The notes under the pieces are model-generated. The model saw only the letters and a program-made list of their open reading frames with translations, ran no database searches and was not told where the DNA came from. Both the position numbers and the translations under genes were made by a program. A stretch of 64,000 nt of DNA from Alcanivorax sp. (lineage in GTDB: Bacteria; Pseudomonadota; Gammaproteobacteria; Pseudomonadales; Alcanivoracaceae): assembly GCF_017794965.1 (NCBI RefSeq), contig NZ_CP051240.1, positions 1,426,001 to 1,490,000 on the forward strand. The letters are read 5' to 3'. Positions 25,261 through 33,604 of this stretch are shown one piece after another. Position 1 is the stretch's first letter, and each line of letters opens with the position of its first letter.

Positions 25261-25937
25261 CGGGCCCCCTCCATCAGGTAGCGGGTCACGGCACGTAATC
25301 GTTGCAGTGCCAGGGGGGGAGACAGCTCCGGATACGCCAGTTGCGCCAGCTCCTGTTGCCGAGGTTCGGAGAACTGTGCCTGACGTTCCTGAAAGGCCAG
25401 CAGGGCCAGCTGATCTTCCCGGCGCAATGGCCAGTCAGGGGGCGTGGCGTCGCCGTCGTCGGCCTTGATGGCGGTGGCGGTATTCTCCACATGGATCACC
25501 ACGGAGTTGGCGGCCATATCGCCCAGCCGTTGAAAGCGTGGGCTGATCAATGTGGACACGAAGCCCAGCAGGTAGAACATGGGAAAGGCATCGGCGGTGC
25601 GCAGCAGGTTGCGGATCAGGCTGCCATTGAAGCTCAGCGGGGTGCCATTGCTGTGAACCACGGCAATCCCCATGTATTTCTTGCCGGGTGTCTGGCCGTT
25701 GCGCAGGGCTTCGAACAGGGTGGGGTAAAACCACTCCAGCAGAAACAGGGAAATGAGAATGACGCCGGTGCCCACATTGCCGAACACGGCCGCCGCCATG
25801 GCGATGACGACGAACACCAGTAAACGAATCAGCAGATCGATGCCGTAGGCAAGGGCCCGGGTAACCGGGCCCGCCAGGGACAGGGTCAGGCGTGTCCCTT
25901 CCGGTGTTTCGATTTCCAGCCGTTCATCAATCAGCAT
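25257..25937 (-). CDS. RDD family membrane protein
   Basis: The start ATG 25937 gives 226 residues; the longer frame upstream is not supported. Members are named for conserved Arg and Asp residues; here GPVTRALAYGIDLLIRLL carries the R and D, and GQTPGKKYMGIAVV is the second family motif. About three membrane segments are expected, followed by a soluble tail rich in Glu and Gln. It is the first gene of the MoxR block and overlaps the DUF2069 gene's end by eleven bases. Confidence 0.87.
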   Translation of the reverse strand: MLIDERLEIETPEGTRLTLSLAGPVTRALAYGIDLLIRLLVFVVIAMAAAVFGNVGTGVILISLFLLEWFYPTLFEALRNGQTPGKKYMGIAVVHSNGTPLSFNGSLIRNLLRTADAFPMFYLLGFVSTLISPRFQRLGDMAANSVVIHVENTATAIKADDGDATPPDWPLRREDQLALLAFQERQAQFSEPRQQELAQLAYPELSPPLALQRLRAVTRYLMEGAR

Positions 25938-26268
25938 GCTGGCCCTGACGGATCTGCATGGCGGCCAGTACAAACAGCACCACGGTGAGCGTGGTCTTGG
26001 CCACGGCCAGGGTGAAGACCGGCGCAGGATCCAGCAGTTGCACCGCATAACCACAGAAGTAGAACAACAGCATGAAGCATAGCCAGGTGCACTGGCGCTT
26101 GTTGCCATCCACCACTGCGGGGGCCATGACCAGCAACGGGATATAGAGCACCAGTGCAATGATCACCGTGGAAACGAGATGGGTATCGGGCGGGGCAAGC
26201 GTGAACAGGCCGCTGATGCCCACCAGTAACAGGAGGGCATAGCTCAGTCGCAGGAGAACAAGAATCAT
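25927..26268 (-). CDS. DUF2069 small membrane protein
   Basis: The protein has 113 residues and four hydrophobic segments. PAVVDGNKRQCTWLCFMLLFYFC is the family-like central part. DUF2069 genes commonly follow wrbA in pseudomonads, as here. Its start overlaps the wrbA stop by one base. Function unknown. Confidence 0.8.
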   Translation of the reverse strand: MILVLLRLSYALLLLVGISGLFTLAPPDTHLVSTVIIALVLYIPLLVMAPAVVDGNKRQCTWLCFMLLFYFCGYAVQLLDPAPVFTLAVAKTTLTVVLFVLAAMQIRQGQHAD

Positions 26269-26864
26269 CAGGATGCCTTGAGTTGTCTGGCCAGTGTGCC
26301 CAGGCGTTTGCCCAGGGCCCTTGCCAGTGAAATTTCATGGTCGGTGAGCGCAGGGTCCCCCTTGCTGCCGGACACATGGGTGGGGCCGTAGGGGGTGCCG
26401 CCGCTGTGAGTATCAATCAGGGCCTGCTCGGTATAGGGGACACCGGTAATCACCATGCCGTGGTGCAGCAGTGGCGTGATCATGGAGAGCAAGGTGCTTT
26501 CCTGACCGCCGTGCAGGCTGCTACTGGCGGAGAAGACCCCTGCCGGCTTGTCGACCAGCGCGCCCTGCATCCACAGTTCGCTGGTCTGGTCGATGAAATA
26601 CTTCATCGGCGCGGCCATGTTGCCAAAGCGGGTCGGGGAGCCCAGTGCCAGGCCGGCACACTGGCGCAGATCCTCAAGGGTGGCATAGGGCGCCCCCTTG
26701 TCGGGCACTGCCTGGCCGGTGGCTTCATGGTCGGCAGACACCGAGGGAACAGTGCGCAGCCGGGCTTCCATTCCGGTACTTTCAATACCGCGGGCGATCT
26801 GTGTCGCCAGATTGGCAACGCTGCCATTGCGGCTGTAATACAACACCAGCACGTAATCCGTCAT
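26268..26864 (-). CDS. wrbA: NAD(P)H:quinone oxidoreductase, WrbA-type flavodoxin fold
   Basis: WrbA reduces quinones by two electrons with FMN, limiting redox cycling. The protein has 198 residues. FMN-binding loops are visible as YYSRNGSVANLATQIARG (phosphate loop), GSPTRFGNMAAPMKYFIDQT and FSASSSLHGGQESTLLSM. HHGMVITGVPYTEQAL is also family-like. It is the first gene of the DUF2069 pair and lies 81 bases downstream of arsC on the same strand. Confidence 0.93.
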   Translation of the reverse strand: MTDYVLVLYYSRNGSVANLATQIARGIESTGMEARLRTVPSVSADHEATGQAVPDKGAPYATLEDLRQCAGLALGSPTRFGNMAAPMKYFIDQTSELWMQGALVDKPAGVFSASSSLHGGQESTLLSMITPLLHHGMVITGVPYTEQALIDTHSGGTPYGPTHVSGSKGDPALTDHEISLARALGKRLGTLARQLKAS

Positions 26865-26945
26865 TGTTTTTGGCCTTGTTGATGGACGCCACGCCGGGCG
26901 CCAGATCCCTGGTGCCTGATTGACGTGGACGGGCGGTCAGTGGGC

Positions 26946-27302
26946 TTACTTGCCCAGCAGTGTCAGCACATTCTCGGGAGGACGCCCCAAAACGGCCTTG
27001 TCGCCACGGACCACGATGGGGCGCTCGATCAGTTTGGGGTACTGCACCAAGGCATTGATGACGTCCTCATCGCTGCTGTCCTTGCTGAGGCCGGCGCTCT
27101 TGTAATCGTCTTCCTTGTTGCGCACCAGATCATGGGCCTTGTCCAGGCCGAGTTTGTCGATCAGCGCTTTCAGGGATGTCGCATCTGGCGTGTCTTCCAG
27201 ATACTTTATGATGGTGGGCGTAACGCCGTTGTCTTCCAGCAGCGCCAGGGTCTGGCGAGACTTGGAGCAGCGGGGATTATGGAAAATAGTGTAGTCCGTC
27301 AT
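26946..27302 (-). CDS. arsC: Arsenate reductase, glutaredoxin-dependent type
   Basis: The start ATG 27302 gives 118 residues, normal for ArsC. The catalytic Cys is in MTDYTIFHNPRCSKSRQTL and a conserved Arg in DLVRNKEDD. LVQYPKLIERPIVVRGDKAVLGRPPENV carries further arsenate-binding Arg residues. It reduces arsenate to arsenite with glutathione and glutaredoxin. No arsB, acr3 or arsR lies nearby. The order DUF2069-wrbA-arsC-yihY matches that known in Pseudomonas, so this is a conserved housekeeping arrangement rather than a resistance island. Confidence 0.92.
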   Translation of the reverse strand: MTDYTIFHNPRCSKSRQTLALLEDNGVTPTIIKYLEDTPDATSLKALIDKLGLDKAHDLVRNKEDDYKSAGLSKDSSDEDVINALVQYPKLIERPIVVRGDKAVLGRPPENVLTLLGK

Positions 27303-27441
27303 GGCTTTGCATAGTCTGTGGATTCGCCGACATTGTAAGCTGCCCGCACCCTGTGGCAAGGGAGACGCTAAAAATCACCCGGGTTGTCTGTCACCGTCAC
27401 AGGGCTGCACGTGAGTCTTTTCAGGAGAGGATGCCTTTTCT

Positions 27442-28740
27442 ATGCACAACCCCATGGACATGGAGGATGCACTGATCCCGGTGCGACCACGGTATGATTC
27501 CGTGCGTGCCTTTTTGGGCTTGCTGGTGCGACAGTTCAATGAGGATGGTTGCCGGCAGAGTGCAGCCGCGCTCACCTATACCACCCTGTTCGCCATCGTG
27601 CCGGTGATGACAGTGAGTTTCGCGGTGCTGGCTTCGGTTCCGGCACTGAAGGACAAGGGAGTGCAATTCCAGCAGTGGGCATTTGATTATTTTGTCCCCT
27701 CGGCGGGCAACATGCTGCTGGACCATCTGCAGTCGTTTGCCAAACAGGCCAGTAACCTCACCGGGCTTGGCATTGCCTTTCTGGTAATTACCTCGGTGTT
27801 GATGCTGCGCACTATCGAGCAGACCCTGAATCGTATGTGGAAAGTGCCCACTGCCCGCAAGGGGCTGACCAGTCTGCTCACCTACTGGGCGGTGCTCTCT
27901 CTGGGGCCCATATTCCTTGGGGCAGGGCTGGCGATCAGCTCCTATCTCACTTCCATGAGTGTGTTCAATGAAACCATGAGCTTTCTGGGCGGTGCCCGCA
28001 TGTGGCTCACGATCCTGCCGTTCGTGTTTACCACCCTGATGCTGACCCTGTTGTATACCGTGGTGCCCAATACCAGTGTGCCGATTCGCCAGGGGGTGCT
28101 GGGCGCGGCGTTTGCGGCCCTGTTGTTCGAACTGGCCAAGGGGGCGTTTACCTTTTTCATCAAACAGGCGCCCAGCTATCAGGTGGTCTATGGCGCCTTT
28201 GCTGCCGTACCGGTGTTTCTGCTGTGGTTGTATATCTCCTGGACCATTGTGCTGGGGGGGGCGGAGCTGGTGCGGGCACTGGTGGTGTTTCAGGAGCATC
28301 GCAGCAGAGTTCCCCGCATGCACGCGCTCTTGAGGTTGCTACACGTATTCTGGGAACGTCAGCAACATGGCAAGACGCTGCGCAGCAAGGACGTTCGCAA
28401 GGTGATGCGTCAGTCCGGGATTTCCCAATGGGATGAGTTTCGTAACCTGCTGCTGGATGCGCGCGTGATACAGCGTACCGATGAAGGGGGTTATATCCTG
28501 TCACGGGATTTGCGTAACCTGACGCTGGCACAGTTGCTGGCGGCGCTGCCGTGGCCCCTGCATACCCAGTTGCGCATTCGCCACCAGCAGGAGCTGCAGC
28601 CCTGGGAAGGGCGGCTCAAGACACGCATGGACGACGCCCGCACTGAATTGATGGGCACACTGAACGTGCCGCTGGATGAACTGTTCCGGGGCGAGCTCCC
28701 GGAACAGAAAGGCGACGAGGAGGGTAACCGTGCTGACTAG
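27442..28740 (+). CDS. YihY/virulence factor BrkB family inner-membrane protein
   Basis: The protein has 432 residues with six membrane segments in the first 290. CRQSAAALTYTTLFAIVPVMTVSFAVL is the family signature, and GAELVRALVVFQEHR closes the membrane part. A soluble tail of about 140 residues includes a winged-helix-like stretch (WDEFRNLLLDARVIQRTDEGGYILSRDL). Such tails occur in pseudomonad members, once misnamed RNase BN. Function unknown. It overlaps the acylphosphatase gene by eleven bases and is divergent from arsC. Confidence 0.9.
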   Translation: MHNPMDMEDALIPVRPRYDSVRAFLGLLVRQFNEDGCRQSAAALTYTTLFAIVPVMTVSFAVLASVPALKDKGVQFQQWAFDYFVPSAGNMLLDHLQSFAKQASNLTGLGIAFLVITSVLMLRTIEQTLNRMWKVPTARKGLTSLLTYWAVLSLGPIFLGAGLAISSYLTSMSVFNETMSFLGGARMWLTILPFVFTTLMLTLLYTVVPNTSVPIRQGVLGAAFAALLFELAKGAFTFFIKQAPSYQVVYGAFAAVPVFLLWLYISWTIVLGGAELVRALVVFQEHRSRVPRMHALLRLLHVFWERQQHGKTLRSKDVRKVMRQSGISQWDEFRNLLLDARVIQRTDEGGYILSRDLRNLTLAQLLAALPWPLHTQLRIRHQQELQPWEGRLKTRMDDARTELMGTLNVPLDELFRGELPEQKGDEEGNRAD

Positions 28741-28999
28741 ACATGTACTGGTAACGGGCCGTGTCCAGGGAGTAGGCTATCGCGCCTGGACCCGTCAGGC
28801 CGCCGTGCAGCGCCGTCTGGTGGGGTGGGTCCGCAACCTGGACGATGGTCGGGTGGAAGCGGTACTGCACGGGGATGACGAAGACGTGCTCGACATGCTG
28901 GACGCCATGCTCCAGGGGCCTGCCATGGCGCAGGTCGACGATTTACAGAGCCGTGCCGAAGAGGCGCAGCCAAGCAATCATTTCGAGGTGAGGGGATGA
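28730..28999 (+). CDS. acyP: Acylphosphatase
   Basis: The GTG start at 28730 is chosen because GAGGAGGG lies five bases upstream; the frame is open further upstream but only inside yihY. The protein has 89 residues. The phosphate-binding loop GRVQGVGYRAWTRQAA holds the catalytic Arg, and VGWVRNLDDGRVEAVLHG holds the catalytic Asn. The enzyme hydrolyses acyl phosphates. It overlaps yihY at its start and the hydrolase gene at its end (ATGA), so the three form an operon. Confidence 0.92.
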   Translation: MLTRHVLVTGRVQGVGYRAWTRQAAVQRRLVGWVRNLDDGRVEAVLHGDDEDVLDMLDAMLQGPAMAQVDDLQSRAEEAQPSNHFEVRG

Positions 29000-29880
29000 A
29001 ACAGGTTGAGCTGGTTAACGGTGATCTGCGCTTTCCGGCCCTGATGGCGGGGGAGGGCGAGCCGGTAATCCTGCTGCACGGTTTTCCGGATACCCATGAA
29101 AACTGGGCGGTACAGATCAACGCCATTGCCAAGGCCGGTTACACCGCCATTGCCCCGGCCCTGCGAGGCTATGCACCAGGCTGTCAGCCCGGCAATGGTG
29201 ATTATTCCCTGTATGCCGCCGTGGACGACCTGATGGTGTTCGCGGCCCAGTTGGGTGGCCGGGTCCATCTGGTTGGTCATGACTGGGGCGCCGTGGTGGG
29301 GTATCTGGCCTGTGCCCAGGCTCCGGATACCTTCTGTTCGTTCAGTGCCCTGGCGATCCCGCCGGTGCGTCGCATTCCCCAGGCGCTGCTGAAAGTGCCG
29401 GAGCAGGTGCGGCTCAGTGGCTACATGCAGTTTTTCCAGCTGCCACTGGTGCCGGAAGCCTGGCTCGGCAAGGGGGATCTGAATGGGGTGGAAACCCTGT
29501 GGCGGCGCTGGTCTCCCCAGTGGGAGCCGGAAATCTATCTGGACAATGCCAAGTTCACCCTGGCCCAGCCTGGTGTGCTCAGCGGGGCCCTGTCCTGGTA
29601 CCGTTCCCTGTTCCGCCTGTGGACCCGTGAAAATCGCAAGACGCTGCCCTGGTTGAGCCGTGACATTGCCACCCCCACCCAGATCCTGATTGGCGAGAAC
29701 GATGGCTGCATGAGCCCCAAACTGCTTGAGCATACGCTGGTAGACAGTGATTTCAGTGCCGGCATGGAACTGCTGCGTATCCAGAACGCCGGCCATTTCC
29801 TGCATCTGGAGAAGCCGGACGAAGTCAACGGCCACCTGATCCGCCACCTCAAAGCCACCGAATGCGAGTGCGCCCTCTGA
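28996..29880 (+). CDS. Alpha/beta hydrolase, epoxide hydrolase/dehalogenase-like
   Basis: The protein has 294 residues. HGFPDTHENW supplies the oxyanion-hole segment, and the nucleophile elbow VGHDWGAVVGY has Asp96 rather than Ser, as in epoxide hydrolases and haloalkane dehalogenases. The general-base His lies in IQNAGHFLHLEKPDEV, and an acid lies in LIGENDGCM. A cap domain spans about 130-220. Epoxide hydrolase is likelier than dehalogenase, since WSP- and YLDN-type cap residues are typical there (inference). Start overlap with acyP indicates co-translation. Confidence 0.87.
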   Translation: MKQVELVNGDLRFPALMAGEGEPVILLHGFPDTHENWAVQINAIAKAGYTAIAPALRGYAPGCQPGNGDYSLYAAVDDLMVFAAQLGGRVHLVGHDWGAVVGYLACAQAPDTFCSFSALAIPPVRRIPQALLKVPEQVRLSGYMQFFQLPLVPEAWLGKGDLNGVETLWRRWSPQWEPEIYLDNAKFTLAQPGVLSGALSWYRSLFRLWTRENRKTLPWLSRDIATPTQILIGENDGCMSPKLLEHTLVDSDFSAGMELLRIQNAGHFLHLEKPDEVNGHLIRHLKATECECAL

Positions 29881-30177
29881 TTGCCACTTCCCACCCACAC
29901 CTGTGGGAGCGTGCTTGCACGCGAACAGGCCTTGGTCGGACGTCTGAAGTCAGACGTCTGCCGCCAATCCCGTCCTCATCCTGGCGCTTTGAGGTTCTGT
30001 CCTGAGCGTCAGACCTCCGACCGACCTCCGACCATCATGCCAACACATCCACGACGGCCGCGTCCCCAATCCCCCCTGACCAAACCGCTTGCTGAGGCAA
30101 TCAGCCCGGCAGATGCAAGTTTGCCGGGCGCTACGCTATACTACCGCCCCCAAATTCAGTCCCAGCAGGAGTTCCCC
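29881..30177 (+). other. Leader region of the fumarase gene with palindromes
   Basis: GTGGGAGCGTGCTTGCACGCGA at 29903-29924 is a REP-like unit, followed by GACGTCTGA / TCAGACGTC (29939-29958). A possible -10 box, TATACT, is at 30137-30142 without a good -35 match. The open frame that continues upstream from the fumarase start lacks supporting features. Confidence 0.45.
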
Positions 30178-31701
30178 ATGACGGTGATTCGCCAGGATGA
30201 CCTCATCCAGAGCGTGGCAGATGCCTTGCAGTACATTTCCTACTACCACCCGGTCGATTTCATCCGTGCGGTGAAAGAAGCCTACGAGAAGGAAGAGAGC
30301 AAGGCAGCCAAGGACGCCATGGCGCAGATCCTGGTCAACTCCCGCATGGCGGCCATGGGCCATCGCCCCATCTGCCAGGACACTGGCATCGTCACCGTGT
30401 TTGCCAAGGTGGGCATGAATGTCACTTTCGAAGCGTCCCCTGAAGGTGAAAGTATGAGCCTGGATGACATGATCAACGAAGGTGTGCGTCGCGCCTACAA
30501 CCACCCGGACAATGTTCTGCGCGCCTCGGTGCTGGCGGACCCGGACGGCAAGCGTGCCAACACCAAGGACAACACCCCGGCGGTGATCAACTACTCCATC
30601 GTCCCCGGCGATACCCTGGAAATCGACGTGGCGGCCAAAGGCGGCGGTTCCGAAGCCAAATCCAAGTTCGCCATGCTCAACCCGTCCGATTCCGTGGTGG
30701 ACTGGGTGCTGGAACAGATTCCGAAGATGGGCGCCGGCTGGTGCCCGCCGGGCATGCTGGGTATCGGCATCGGCGGTACCGCCGAAAAAGCCATGCTGAT
30801 CGCCAAGGAAGCACTGATGGATCCCATCGACATCCACGAGCTGCAGGCCCGTGGTGCCCAGACCCGTTCTGAAGAACTGCGTCTGGAACTGTTCGAGAAA
30901 GTGAATGCACTGGGCGTCGGTGCACAGGGCCTGGGTGGCCTGACCACCGTGCTGGACGTGAAAGTGGTGGATTACCCCACCCACGCCGCCAACAAGCCGG
31001 TAGCGTTGATCCCCAACTGTGCCGCCACCCGCCACGCCCACTTCATCCTCGACGGCACCGGCCCGGCCGACCTGAAAGCACCGGATCTGGAAGAGTGGCC
31101 CGAGATTGCCTGGGGCAACGACGAAGGCGCCAAGCGCGTCAACCTTGATACCGTCACCCCGGAAGAAGTACAGACCTGGCAGCCCGGGGACACCCTGCTG
31201 CTGTCCGGCAAACTCCTCACCGGCCGTGATGCTGCCCACAAACGCATGGTCGACATGATTTCCAAAGGCGAGAAACTGCCGGTGGACTTCACCAACCGCT
31301 TTATCTACTACGTAGGGCCGGTCGATCCGGTGCGCGAAGAAGTGGTCGGCCCGGCAGGCCCCACCACCGCCACCCGCATGGACAAGTTCACCCGCACCAT
31401 GCTGGAAGAAACCGGCCTGATCGGCATGGTGGGTAAAGCCGAGCGTGGTGATGCGGCCATCGAAGCCATCAAGGACAACAAGGCCGTGTACCTCATGGCC
31501 GTCGGCGGCGCTGCCTACCTGGTTTCCAAAGCCATCCGCAAATCCCGCGTGGCGGCCTTTGAAGACCTGGGCATGGAAGCCATCTACGAATTCGAAGTGG
31601 AAGACATGCCCGTCACCGTGGCCGTGGACTCCGAAGGCGAATCCGTCCACAAGACCGGCCCGGTGATCTGGAAGCAGAAGATCGCGGAGAAGAGCGCGTA
31701 G
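30178..31701 (+). CDS. Fumarate hydratase class I, [4Fe-4S]
   Basis: The start ATG 30178 follows CAGGAGTTCCCC. The protein has 507 residues, the usual length for iron-sulfur fumarases (FumA/FumB type) of the TCA cycle. The three expected cluster ligands are visible: C66 in PICQDTG, C189 in GAGWCPPG and C281 in IPNCAATRHAHF. The C-terminal beta domain includes DLDT-type and GRDAAHKRMV segments. It is monocistronic and ends at an unusually long perfect hairpin. Oxygen-labile enzymes of this type are normally paired with a class II fumC elsewhere. Confidence 0.95.
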   Translation: MTVIRQDDLIQSVADALQYISYYHPVDFIRAVKEAYEKEESKAAKDAMAQILVNSRMAAMGHRPICQDTGIVTVFAKVGMNVTFEASPEGESMSLDDMINEGVRRAYNHPDNVLRASVLADPDGKRANTKDNTPAVINYSIVPGDTLEIDVAAKGGGSEAKSKFAMLNPSDSVVDWVLEQIPKMGAGWCPPGMLGIGIGGTAEKAMLIAKEALMDPIDIHELQARGAQTRSEELRLELFEKVNALGVGAQGLGGLTTVLDVKVVDYPTHAANKPVALIPNCAATRHAHFILDGTGPADLKAPDLEEWPEIAWGNDEGAKRVNLDTVTPEEVQTWQPGDTLLLSGKLLTGRDAAHKRMVDMISKGEKLPVDFTNRFIYYVGPVDPVREEVVGPAGPTTATRMDKFTRTMLEETGLIGMVGKAERGDAAIEAIKDNKAVYLMAVGGAAYLVSKAIRKSRVAAFEDLGMEAIYEFEVEDMPVTVAVDSEGESVHKTGPVIWKQKIAEKSA

Positions 31702-31705
31702 TAAC

Positions 31706-31772
31706 GCCGTTCTTTGAACCACAAAAAAAGCCGCGAAACACACGCGGCTTTTTTTGTGGTTCAAAGAACGGC
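31706..31772. terminator. Bidirectional terminator with 30-bp perfect arms
   Basis: The arms 31706-31735 and 31743-31772 are perfectly complementary, with the 7-base loop AAACACA. The core AAAAAAAGCCGCG / CGCGGCTTTTTTT is a classical bidirectional terminator. The arms extend it by a further 10 bases or more beyond the A/T runs. Confidence 0.9.
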
Positions 31773-32187
31773 CGCTTCACGCAACAAGCAACACGCTTAA
31801 CCCAAACCGATCATCCGTAGGAGCCTGCCTGCAGGCGATCCGAGCCAAGGCGAGGTACGATTTCACCCCCAACTCGCATTCAAAACTCCCTGTTTTCACC
31901 CGCACGCAAGTTGAATTTGTAGGATATGGCTTACATATTTTTGTAAGTGATTGAGATAAGGTGGTTTTTCAAAAAAGAGGATGCAAGAAAAGTCCGAGTA
32001 AAAATTCCCGTTCAACACGCAAGTGCAAGAAAGTTCTGTTGAGAGTGATTCCTGGATGAGGGATAAGTCACTGATTGGTAGATGGTTTGGTGCGACTCTT
32101 GGGTGAGCTTGGATCGGGGATATACAGCAAAGTGTTATATCGCATCTGCGATTGAATAAACTGTTATGCCTGAAAAAGGGAGGGGTT
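31773..32187. other. Spacer before the AT-rich islet
   Basis: It opens with heptamers ACGCAAC, AAGCAAC, ACGC (31779-31796), then a REP-like GTAGGAGCCTGCCTGCAGGCGAT (31816-31838) with the same CCGAGCC...GGCGAGGTA tail as at 3072-3092. From about 31900 the base composition becomes AT-rich and no gene is recognised until 32188. GTTATGC at 32164-32170 resembles an integron core end, but alone this is weak. Confidence 0.45.
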
Positions 32188-32514
32188 GTGCAATTACTTA
32201 ATGGTCTTATTACGGCCGCATTCTTTGGGTCTGTGGTTTATTTTCTTGTGACGCTTAATCAGATAGCGAATATGTCCGGAGATGCGGGTAGAAAGACACT
32301 TAAAAGTGCGCTGTTATTCTTGGTTGTGATTCCGACGGTTTCTGGGTTTATTACTGGGTTCTATGGCATGTCTAATAAGACTGCTCTTGGCCTTTATATC
32401 GGTTATTTCGCATATATCTCTGGTATTGCCGGTGTGTTCTATCTGGCAAAGGGGTTGAAGCAGGCCTTTAATGAGGCGGCGAAGGGAAAAGAGAGCAAAG
32501 CAGAAGAAGCATAA
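32188..32514 (+). CDS. Small orphan membrane protein (islet gene 1)
   Basis: The GTG at 32188 is preferred because GGGAGGGG lies directly upstream; the frame is open to a TTG at 32152. The protein has 108 residues with about three hydrophobic segments (FFGSVVYFLVTL, ALLFLVVIPTVSGFITGFYGM, LYIGYFAYISGIAGVFYLAKGL) and a charged tail, KGKESKAEEA. I do not recognise the family. Codon use is AT-rich compared with neighbours, suggesting transfer. The TAA stop is part of an attC-like structure. Confidence 0.6.
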   Translation: MQLLNGLITAAFFGSVVYFLVTLNQIANMSGDAGRKTLKSALLFLVVIPTVSGFITGFYGMSNKTALGLYIGYFAYISGIAGVFYLAKGLKQAFNEAAKGKESKAEEA

Positions 32515-32557
32515 CAAGGCGCTGCTGCCGACAAGCGGCAGAGCGCGGCGTTAGGAG
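32512..32557 (+). repeat. attC-like site after islet gene 1
   Basis: TAAC (32512-32515) pairs with GTTA (32550-32553). The inner arms GGCGCTGCTGCCG and CGGCAGAGCGC pair with one extra unpaired G, and the AA/GC next to the outer box is unpaired. That order (outer box, unpaired spacer, inner box with extrahelical base, loop) is the folded layout of integron attC sites. At about 45 bases it is shorter than typical attC. The right end leads into GGAGG of the next gene. Confidence 0.5.
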
Positions 32558-32567
32558 GTCTGATCCG

Positions 32568-33284
32568 GTGGACTACTCGAGCTTCTCTAGTGTGGCAAAG
32601 TCTCGCTTTCGCCCCGTCGCGAAAGAGTTAGGCTTTGAGCAAGTATCTGGAACTATCTATCAAAGAAAGCGCAATGATTGGATCGAGGGCTTTAACTTAC
32701 AAGCTTCTTCCGGGAATACTTTTTTCTATGTCAATTATGGTGTGATTATCCCTAATCTGTGGGAGCCATTCAAAACAGAGATTGATTCGGAAAGCCTTGG
32801 CGGCTACACACTCCATAGACGGCTGAACAGCGGTAAAGGCTCTGGCTTTGACAGGGCAACGAAGGACCAGGTCAAGCAAAGCGCAGAGCTCGTTCTGCGA
32901 AAGTTCAAGGAGCAAGCAGAACCATGGTTCTCTAGCATAAGTGATATGAGGGATATAGCTGAAAGAGACCTCCTATCTAGCGGGATAAAGAAGAGCGATA
33001 TTGGCAAACTCAATTATTTTCAACAGCTTGGCGTGGCCAGCTACGGCTTTCTACTCGCCAAGGCCGGTGACGCAGAAAATGCTCTTAAGTGGCTTCTGGA
33101 AGCTGATAGATTGTTCAGCCTTCCGCTTTACTCAGCCAAAGATGGTCGCTGGGTTCATGAGAAGGAAAAAGGTGCCAGGCTTATGAAGCCACAAGACTAT
33201 GAGGTCGAGCAGCATCAACAAATAAAGGCAGCCATTCAGGAGCTAAAAACTCCTAACAAGGCCAAGCAAGCAGGGACCCGCTAA
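32568..33284 (+). CDS. DUF4304-like protein (islet gene 2)
   Basis: The GTG start at 32568 has GGAGG nine bases upstream. The protein has 238 residues. The N-terminal 130 residues resemble DUF4304 domains: VAKELGFEQVSGTIYQRKRNDWIEG and GNTFFYVNYGVIIPNLW are characteristic. The C-terminal part is helical and charged (AGDAENALKWLLEADRLF resembles a TPR-type helix pair). No signal peptide. DUF4304 proteins are of unknown function and are frequent in mobile or defence-like islets (inference). Both flanks carry TAAC...GTTAG inverted sites. Confidence 0.75.
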   Translation: MDYSSFSSVAKSRFRPVAKELGFEQVSGTIYQRKRNDWIEGFNLQASSGNTFFYVNYGVIIPNLWEPFKTEIDSESLGGYTLHRRLNSGKGSGFDRATKDQVKQSAELVLRKFKEQAEPWFSSISDMRDIAERDLLSSGIKKSDIGKLNYFQQLGVASYGFLLAKAGDAENALKWLLEADRLFSLPLYSAKDGRWVHEKEKGARLMKPQDYEVEQHQQIKAAIQELKTPNKAKQAGTR

Positions 33285-33309
33285 CGCGGGCCCCTGTTGG
33301 CAACGTTAG
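33282..33309 (+). repeat. Second, shorter attC-like site after islet gene 2
   Basis: TAACG at the stop codon pairs with CGTTA, inner GCC pairs with GGC, and CGG/AA are unpaired, giving a small stem with the same layout as at 32512. The 3' core GTTAGGC fits GTTRRRY. At about 28 bases it is too short for a normal attC and may be chance. Confidence 0.3.
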
Positions 33310-33324
33310 GCTCGGTCAGGTTCC

Positions 33325-33388
33325 TGATTCGGGGTCAGGTCTTGCATCGTGCATGGAGGCGCACGATGCAAGACCTGACCCCGAATCA
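33325..33388. repeat. 28-bp-arm hairpin with GATTCGGGGTCAGG head
   Basis: The arms 33325-33352 and 33361-33388 are perfectly complementary around the loop ATGGAGGC. The core GATTCGGGGTCAGGTCTTG recurs at 34693. Such palindromes are commonly seen near REP-associated tyrosine transposases in marine gammaproteobacteria; no such transposase is in this window. A partial third CCCCGAATCACGAATCACC follows. Confidence 0.75.
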
Positions 33389-33604
33389 CTACCCCGAATC
33401 ACGAATCACCCCTACACCGAACAGTTAGGACAGAGGTATAGGCTTGGTCGCTTGGCGTAGTTACAAAGACTGGGAAAGCACGTTCCCTTGACTAATATTT
33501 GGTGTGATATTGGCTGGCCATTGATTGATGGCATACCACATTCTGATAGGTTGAAAATCGTAAGCCACGTTCTGACCGGGGCTAATATATCAGGAGTGAA
33601 TGTG

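Noticed and set aside
26946..27302. Arsenic resistance island
   Set aside because: Only arsC is present, without efflux or regulator genes, and the order matches a conserved pseudomonad arrangement.
29881..30177. In-frame extension of fumarase by 99 codons
   Set aside because: The sequence is Pro/Arg-rich, contains REP palindromes and is absent from class I fumarases; AGGAG before ATG 30178 marks the true start.
33424..33430. GTTAGGA as a third integron core site
   Set aside because: It stands alone without a matching TAAC arm or stem, so it cannot be told from chance.
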